Source: Pleomorphomonas sp. PLEO
Lineage (GTDB): Bacteria > Pseudomonadota > Alphaproteobacteria > Rhizobiales > Pleomorphomonadaceae
Direction of reading: 5' to 3'
Assembly (NCBI RefSeq): GCF_041320595.1
Contig: NZ_CP166625.1
Location: 5,082,001-5,146,000 of the forward strand
DNA: 64,000 nucleotides
Below are positions 59,227 through 64,000 of the stretch, one piece after another. The notes under the pieces are model-generated. The model did not search any database. It worked only from the letters and a program-made list of their open reading frames with translations, and was not told where the DNA came from. Positions within the stretch are counted from its first letter, which is position 1; the number at the start of each line of letters is the position of its first letter. The position numbers and the translations under genes are program-made.

Positions 59227-62200
59227 GTGGTCGCAGCCATGCCCTTACTGCTCTGTTCGTCCGCCGGCCGGTGTTGGCGCTGGTGGTCAACGCGCTGATC
59301 GTCGTCGCGGGCCTCGCCGCTTATCGCAATGTGGAAGTGCGCGAGCTCCCGGACGTTGACCGCCCCGTGGTAACAGTGACCGTCGGCTATGATGGCGCCT
59401 CGCCGGAGACCATCGACACCGACATTACGGCCCGCGTCGAGTCGGCCGTATCGCGCGTTGCCGGCGTCACGTCGATCTCGGGCCGATCAAGCTTCGGGCG
59501 ATCGCGCGTCACCATTGAATTCTCCGAGAGCACCGACCTCAACGTCGCCGCCAATGACACCCGCGACGTGGTCAGCCGCATTCGCAATCAATTGCCCGAC
59601 CGCGTCGACGAACCACAAATCGTCAAGGCCGACGCCGATGGCGATGCCATCATCCGCCTCGCCGTCACCTCCGATCGCGTATCGCTCGAAGATCTGACTA
59701 GCCTCGTCAACGACCGCATCGCCGACACGCTCGCCGCGGTCAACGGTGTCGCCGACGTGCAGGTGTTTGGCGACCAGAAACCGGTGTTCCGGGTCGACGT
59801 CGACCAGACGGCGCTGGCGGCGCGTGGCCTTACCGTCGCCGATCTCACCCAGACGCTATCGACCGTGTCGATGGACAGCCCGGCCGGCTCGCTCGCCAAT
59901 CGTAATCTCAGCCTGGTGGTAAGGGCCGACGCACGCGTTACCGACGTAGCCGGAATGGCCCGCCTGCTGATCGATACCCACACGCGGCTCGGCGACGTTG
60001 CGACCGTGACACTCGCTCCCGATACCGGGACCTCTCAGCTCAAGATAAACGGCAAGACCGGCATCGGCATGGGCATTGTCCGCGCCGCTCGCTCCAACTC
60101 GATCCAGATCTCGACCGATATTGCCCGTGTGGTTGCAAGCCTGAAGCCGACATTGCCAGACAGTGTCGAGCTAGCAATTACCTCCGACGAGGCGCGCTTT
60201 ATCAATGGCGCCCTGCACGAAGTGATCCTGGCACTCGGCCTCGGCGTCCTCATCGTCGTTGCCGTCATCTATCTCTTCCTGGCCAACTGGCGGGCAACGC
60301 TGATCCCGGCCATTACCATCCCGGTGTCTCTGATCGGCACCCTGGCAGCCATGTGGCTGACGGGCTTCTCGATCAACATCGTCACCTTATTGGCGCTGGT
60401 GCTCGCCACCGGTCTCGTGGTCGACGACGCCATCGTGGTGCTTGAGAATATCGTCCGGCGACGGCACATGGGCATGCGGCCGCGCGCCGCGGCGGTGCTC
60501 GGCACTCACGAAGTGTTCTTTGCCGTGCTGGCCACGACGGTGACGCTCGCCGCCGTGTTCGTGCCGATCTCCTTCCTGCCCGGCACCGCGGGCAGCCTGT
60601 TCCGAGAATTCGGTTTCGTGCTGGCCATCGCCGTGACCATCTCCGGGTTCACGGCGCTGACCTTTGCGCCCATGCTCGCCGCGACCATTCTACCGGCCGA
60701 GGAAGAACAGAAGCGAGCGATCATGCCGCGTCTGCTCGGCGCCATCGGCCGACCACTCGCTTCGCTGTATGGCCGCTTGCTCGATGCCGCGCTCGCCGCG
60801 CCGCTGGTGGTCGTCGCGCTATCTCTGGCCTTCGCCGCCGTCGCCTGGGGCGTCTTCCAGAGTTTGCCGAGCGAGCTGACGCCGCGCGAGGACCGGGGCA
60901 CGGTGATGCTGATGATTACCGCGCCTCCGGGTATTTCCATCGACAATATGGGGCGGCAGATGGACAAGGTAGCCGCCGTGGTCCAGCCTTATCTCGACAG
61001 CGGCGAGGCGACAGCCGGCTTTGCCATCGCCGGACGTGGCGGCGAGGCCAATTCCGGCTTCATGATGGTGACGCTCGCCCCTTGGGAAGAGCGATCGCGC
61101 GGGCAAGCCGCGATCACCGCCGAGATCAACAGCAAGCTCGCCGCCATTCCCTCGATCCAGGCACGGGCAGGCGGCTCCAATTCGCTCGGCATTCGTGGCG
61201 GCGGCCAAGGCCTTCGCCTGTCCCTGGTCGGGCCCGATTTCGAGGGGCTTTCCAAGGTTGGCGACATCTTCATCAAGGCGCTGGAATCCCGGCCGGAGGT
61301 GAGCGACGCCAGTCTCGACTACCAACCGACACAGCCGCAGCTCTCCGTCCATATCGACCGGGACCGGGCACAGGACCTCGGCATCCCGGTAGCTGGCTTC
61401 GCGCAGGCACTGCAGGCAGTTCTCGATGGCCGGGAGGTCGCCGAAGTGTCGCTGGGCGACCGGATCATTCCGATCAAACTGATGTCTACCGCCACCCCGA
61501 TCGACGACCCGACCGACCTTGGCAACGTCTTCGTACGCACCGCCGACAAGCGAATGGTGCCAATGAGCGCCATCGCCACGCTTGTCGAAGGATCGACGGC
61601 ACCCGGCCTGTCGCGCGACGGCCAGCAGCGGGCAGTGCCTATCTCCATCGATCCCGCGCCCGGCGTAGCCCTCAGGCAGACAATGGCCGTGGCCGAGGAG
61701 GTGGCGGCCTCTGTGCTGCCGGCTGGCTATGGCATCAAGCAGGCTGGCGAGGCGGCGGCACTTGCCCAAACCTCGGCGGGCCTTACAACGACTTTCGGCT
61801 TCGCGCTGATCGTGGTGCTCTTGGTGCTCGCCGCTCAGTTCGAGAGCTTCGTGGCGGCGGTGATCATCATCGCCACCGTGCCCTTCGGCCTCGCCGCTGC
61901 CGTGTTCGCTATCCGCTTCACCGGCGGCACGCTCAACATCTACAGCCAGATAGGCCTCGTCATGGTGGTCGGCATCATGGCCAAGAATGGCATCCTGATC
62001 GTCGAGTTCGCCAATCAGTTGCGTGACGACGGCCGGAGCGTGCGCGAGGCGATCGAGGCGGCCGCCCGCATTCGCCTGAGACCGGTGGTGATGACCATGA
62101 TTGCCACCATCGTCGGCGCGGTGCCGCTGGTGCTGGCCTTCGGCGCCGGAGCGGAGGCGCGTGTCGCCCTCGGCTGGGTGCTGGTGGGCGGCTTGGGATT

Positions 62201-62375
62201 TGCGACGATCTTCACCCTGTTCCTGACACCGGTTGCCTACCTGATGCTCGCCGGCTTCGCCAAGCCGCGCGGTCACGTCGAGCGCCTTCTGTCGGGCGAA
62301 CTCACCGCCGCCGAAGCGATTGGTCTCACCGAAGCCACGACGTCCCGCCCGGAGCCAAAGCTCGCAGCCGAATAG
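59223..62375 (+). CDS. RND efflux permease (AcrB/HAE1 family)
   Basis: This 1050-residue inner-membrane antiporter has the usual twelve segments, N-terminus ALFVRRPVLALVVNAL and the acidic pair in TGLVVDDAIVVLENIVRR. Periplasmic domains are full length. It is the second RND permease in the window and differs clearly from the first (20796-23876) in the N-terminal and porter regions. Only five bases separate its stop from the convergent ROK gene, with no terminator visible between. Confidence 0.95.
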   Translation: MSGRSHALTALFVRRPVLALVVNALIVVAGLAAYRNVEVRELPDVDRPVVTVTVGYDGASPETIDTDITARVESAVSRVAGVTSISGRSSFGRSRVTIEFSESTDLNVAANDTRDVVSRIRNQLPDRVDEPQIVKADADGDAIIRLAVTSDRVSLEDLTSLVNDRIADTLAAVNGVADVQVFGDQKPVFRVDVDQTALAARGLTVADLTQTLSTVSMDSPAGSLANRNLSLVVRADARVTDVAGMARLLIDTHTRLGDVATVTLAPDTGTSQLKINGKTGIGMGIVRAARSNSIQISTDIARVVASLKPTLPDSVELAITSDEARFINGALHEVILALGLGVLIVVAVIYLFLANWRATLIPAITIPVSLIGTLAAMWLTGFSINIVTLLALVLATGLVVDDAIVVLENIVRRRHMGMRPRAAAVLGTHEVFFAVLATTVTLAAVFVPISFLPGTAGSLFREFGFVLAIAVTISGFTALTFAPMLAATILPAEEEQKRAIMPRLLGAIGRPLASLYGRLLDAALAAPLVVVALSLAFAAVAWGVFQSLPSELTPREDRGTVMLMITAPPGISIDNMGRQMDKVAAVVQPYLDSGEATAGFAIAGRGGEANSGFMMVTLAPWEERSRGQAAITAEINSKLAAIPSIQARAGGSNSLGIRGGGQGLRLSLVGPDFEGLSKVGDIFIKALESRPEVSDASLDYQPTQPQLSVHIDRDRAQDLGIPVAGFAQALQAVLDGREVAEVSLGDRIIPIKLMSTATPIDDPTDLGNVFVRTADKRMVPMSAIATLVEGSTAPGLSRDGQQRAVPISIDPAPGVALRQTMAVAEEVAASVLPAGYGIKQAGEAAALAQTSAGLTTTFGFALIVVLLVLAAQFESFVAAVIIIATVPFGLAAAVFAIRFTGGTLNIYSQIGLVMVVGIMAKNGILIVEFANQLRDDGRSVREAIEAAARIRLRPVVMTMIATIVGAVPLVLAFGAGAEARVALGWVLVGGLGFATIFTLFLTPVAYLMLAGFAKPRGHVERLLSGELTAAEAIGLTEATTSRPEPKLAAE

Positions 62376-62380
62376 ACAGA

Positions 62381-63670
62381 TCAGCTGATGCGGAACCGCC
62401 GGGCCTCGGCCGGGTTGGCGAAAACCTCGCGATCCAGGCGCGTCAGCATGTACGAGATAAGACCGGTCATGATCATATCGGTTTGCCAAGGAAGCGTCTC
62501 GATCACCGTTGATCGGCTCAGGTCCTCGACCAGCGCCGCCTCGATCGCCGCCTTCAGTCCGGGCTCGAACAGCGGATAGGCGCGCACCGAGCCACCCGTC
62601 AACACGATCCGGCTGGGGTTGATCAGGGCCATAAGCCGCGCAAGTCCATACCCCAGGGCTTCTCCTGCCTGATGGTAGATTGCGAGCGTCGCTTCGTCTC
62701 CGGCATAGGCGGCCGCCTCGTGAGCGATCAGCTCGCCTTGGGTCGGCCGCACGCTGAGTGGCGGCGCGTCTTCCGGCAAGCCGAGCGCCTGGCGGTGGAT
62801 GGCGTAGTCGGCGATATAGGCCTCGAGGCACCCCCGCCGGCCACATTGGCAAAGAGCGCCGTTGGGCAGATGGTTCATGTGGCCGAATTCAGCCGCCGAG
62901 CCAGCGGCACCGTGGTGAAGGCGGTCGCCGACGAACAGTCCCGCTCCAACGCCCTGGTCGACAAAGATCACCGCGAAAGTGCCGCTGTAGACGTCCGGGT
63001 TCGCCTCGTGCAGAGCCTGGGCAATCATGTTGGCGTCGTTGGAGAGGATGCAATTGTGGCCGGTCAGAACTCTGAGCGGCTCGACGAGGCGCATGTCGCG
63101 GACCCTGAAGGCCGGCGACCACATAACCGAACCGGTGTTGGTATCGACGAAGCCCTGCGCGCCGATGGCGATCTCGGCCACTTGGCGGAAATCGATGCCG
63201 TTTTCGGCGACGATACCGCCGAGGAGATTGGCGAGCTTTACAGGGAAGCTATCGCGCGTCTCCTCATAGGTCGGTACGATGACCTCCTTGTGGTCAATGG
63301 TCCGTCCGTCGAAATCGGCAAGCTGCAGGACGACGCTGTCGCGCGAGATCTTGGCCGCCAGCACATAGCCGGCCGTCGGATCGAGGCGCAGCATGACCCG
63401 GGGCCGACCACGCCGCGCCGGTTCGGCCTGCGCCTCAATGCCCTCCGCTTCGTCGTCGCGCGCTTCGACCAATCCCTCGGCGATCAGATCAGCCGTGATG
63501 GCGGTAATCGTCGCCGGCGAGAGGCGCGTCTCGGTACCGAGGTCGACACGGGCGATCGGCTCCCGCCGCCGGAGCGCCGATAACACCAGTGAACGATTCT
63601 GCCGCCGGACGTGATCGCTGTCAGCCTTACCAACCGGAACGCGCCGCGATCCATCTCCACGCACGGTCAT
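62381..63670 (-). CDS. ROK-family transcriptional regulator (NagC/XylR type)
   Basis: This 429-residue repressor has an N-terminal winged helix (about 24-70, TRLSPATITAITADLIAEGL), and the ROK sugar-kinase-like part with DQGVGAGLF at 238-247 and the zinc motif H264 ... C274-x-C276-x4-C281-L-E. A Met 22 codons upstream lacks a suitable ribosome site, whereas the chosen Met at 63670 follows GGGGAGGA, although at long spacing. It is convergent with the RND operon, so its target is more likely a sugar cluster to the right of the window. Confidence 0.93.
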   Translation of the reverse strand: MTVRGDGSRRVPVGKADSDHVRRQNRSLVLSALRRREPIARVDLGTETRLSPATITAITADLIAEGLVEARDDEAEGIEAQAEPARRGRPRVMLRLDPTAGYVLAAKISRDSVVLQLADFDGRTIDHKEVIVPTYEETRDSFPVKLANLLGGIVAENGIDFRQVAEIAIGAQGFVDTNTGSVMWSPAFRVRDMRLVEPLRVLTGHNCILSNDANMIAQALHEANPDVYSGTFAVIFVDQGVGAGLFVGDRLHHGAAGSAAEFGHMNHLPNGALCQCGRRGCLEAYIADYAIHRQALGLPEDAPPLSVRPTQGELIAHEAAAYAGDEATLAIYHQAGEALGYGLARLMALINPSRIVLTGGSVRAYPLFEPGLKAAIEAALVEDLSRSTVIETLPWQTDMIMTGLISYMLTRLDREVFANPAEARRFRIS

Positions 63671-64000
63671 GATGATGCCTGTCCTCCCCGCCGGGGGTCT
63701 CCCCTCTCTGGCGTCCGCTTTATCCCAATAGAACATCTGTCGATCAGGCTGAACGAGTCCGCTCGGCGCGTGTTCTATACATCAGGCTACAGCACTCGCC
63801 ATCGACCAGATCACTCAATCAAGTCGGCGCTCGCTGTCGGCTAAGTCCGTTCGGATCCTTCGTGCCCCCACTCCCAATGCCGCGTATCGGGAGCGTGGAA
63901 AATCCACCGCCCCGCCCGCTGCCGAGCCGTCCGTCCACCTCCCCCGCGGCGGCGGCCCCCATCGATCCGAATATTGACATCGCGATCCGCCCCGGTCCAT
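63671..64000. other. Intergenic region at the right edge
   Basis: About 330 bases after the ROK start. No gene is recognised; a minus-strand open frame at 63815-64000 shows no family resemblance and no start context that can be judged. A gene may begin beyond the window. Confidence 0.4.

Noticed and set aside
60819-62852. Long minus-strand open frame (677 codons) opposite the second RND permease
   Set aside because: Shadow of the RND gene, crossing into the ROK gene; composition is that of antisense GC-rich DNA.
63815-64000. Partial minus-strand frame at the right edge as a gene
   Set aside because: No family similarity in the translated residues and composition like a GC-rich chance frame; its start would be outside the window.

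Overview
The window is a GC-rich chromosomal segment from an alphaproteobacterium, most likely a member of the Hyphomicrobiales (Rhizobiales). The evidence is CUT2-type sugar transporters next to LacI regulators, an Irr-type iron box in front of bacterioferritin, the DUF2849-cysI-cysH-DUF934 sulfur operon, and a PdhS/PleC-like sensor kinase. The genus cannot be fixed from the sequence alone. No rRNA, tRNA, CRISPR array or phage was seen.

Layout. 1-5284: 3' part of a sugar uptake and catabolism operon (ABC ATPase, permease, PfkB kinase, GatZ-like protein, DUF4432 protein), closed by a strong terminator and followed by a convergent LacI regulator. 6898-13913: a second CUT2 sugar transporter with a rare permease/beta-propeller fusion and a separate propeller protein. 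13949-17192: class IV aminotransferase, AhpD-like protein, quinone oxidoreductase and LysR regulator. 17286-23876: TetR regulator divergent from an RND efflux operon with two TetR-type operators between them. 24089-29081: polar amino-acid ABC transporter, an Ntn-hydrolase of the glycosylasparaginase/isoaspartyl peptidase type and a LacI regulator, with a LacI-type operator on a good promoter. 29266-39839: a soluble MCP-like protein, aldo/keto reductase, deoC, a PTS-EIIC/EAL fusion and a very large PAS histidine kinase with internal repeats. 40086-41159: bfd and bfr, convergent, each with an iron box. 41359-50246: putrescine transport (potFGHI) divergent from polyamine catabolism (puuA-like, transaminase, puuB-like). 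50432-53683: assimilatory sulfate reduction. 53721-56921: a chemoreceptor and an OprB-like porin. 56922-58008: AT-rich, degenerate stretch with an IS630-type transposase remnant and a broken copy of the DUF934 gene. 58009-63670: a second RND pump (adaptor and permease) and a convergent ROK regulator.

Together the genes describe a metabolically versatile, motile heterotroph that takes up sugars, amino acids and polyamines by high-affinity ABC systems. Control is local and cluster-specific (two LacI, one ROK, one TetR, one LysR). The parts least explained by known systems are the permease-propeller fusion, the EIIC-EAL protein, the soluble MCP-like protein with a divergent signalling tip, and the LacI-controlled amino-acid/Ntn-hydrolase operon.
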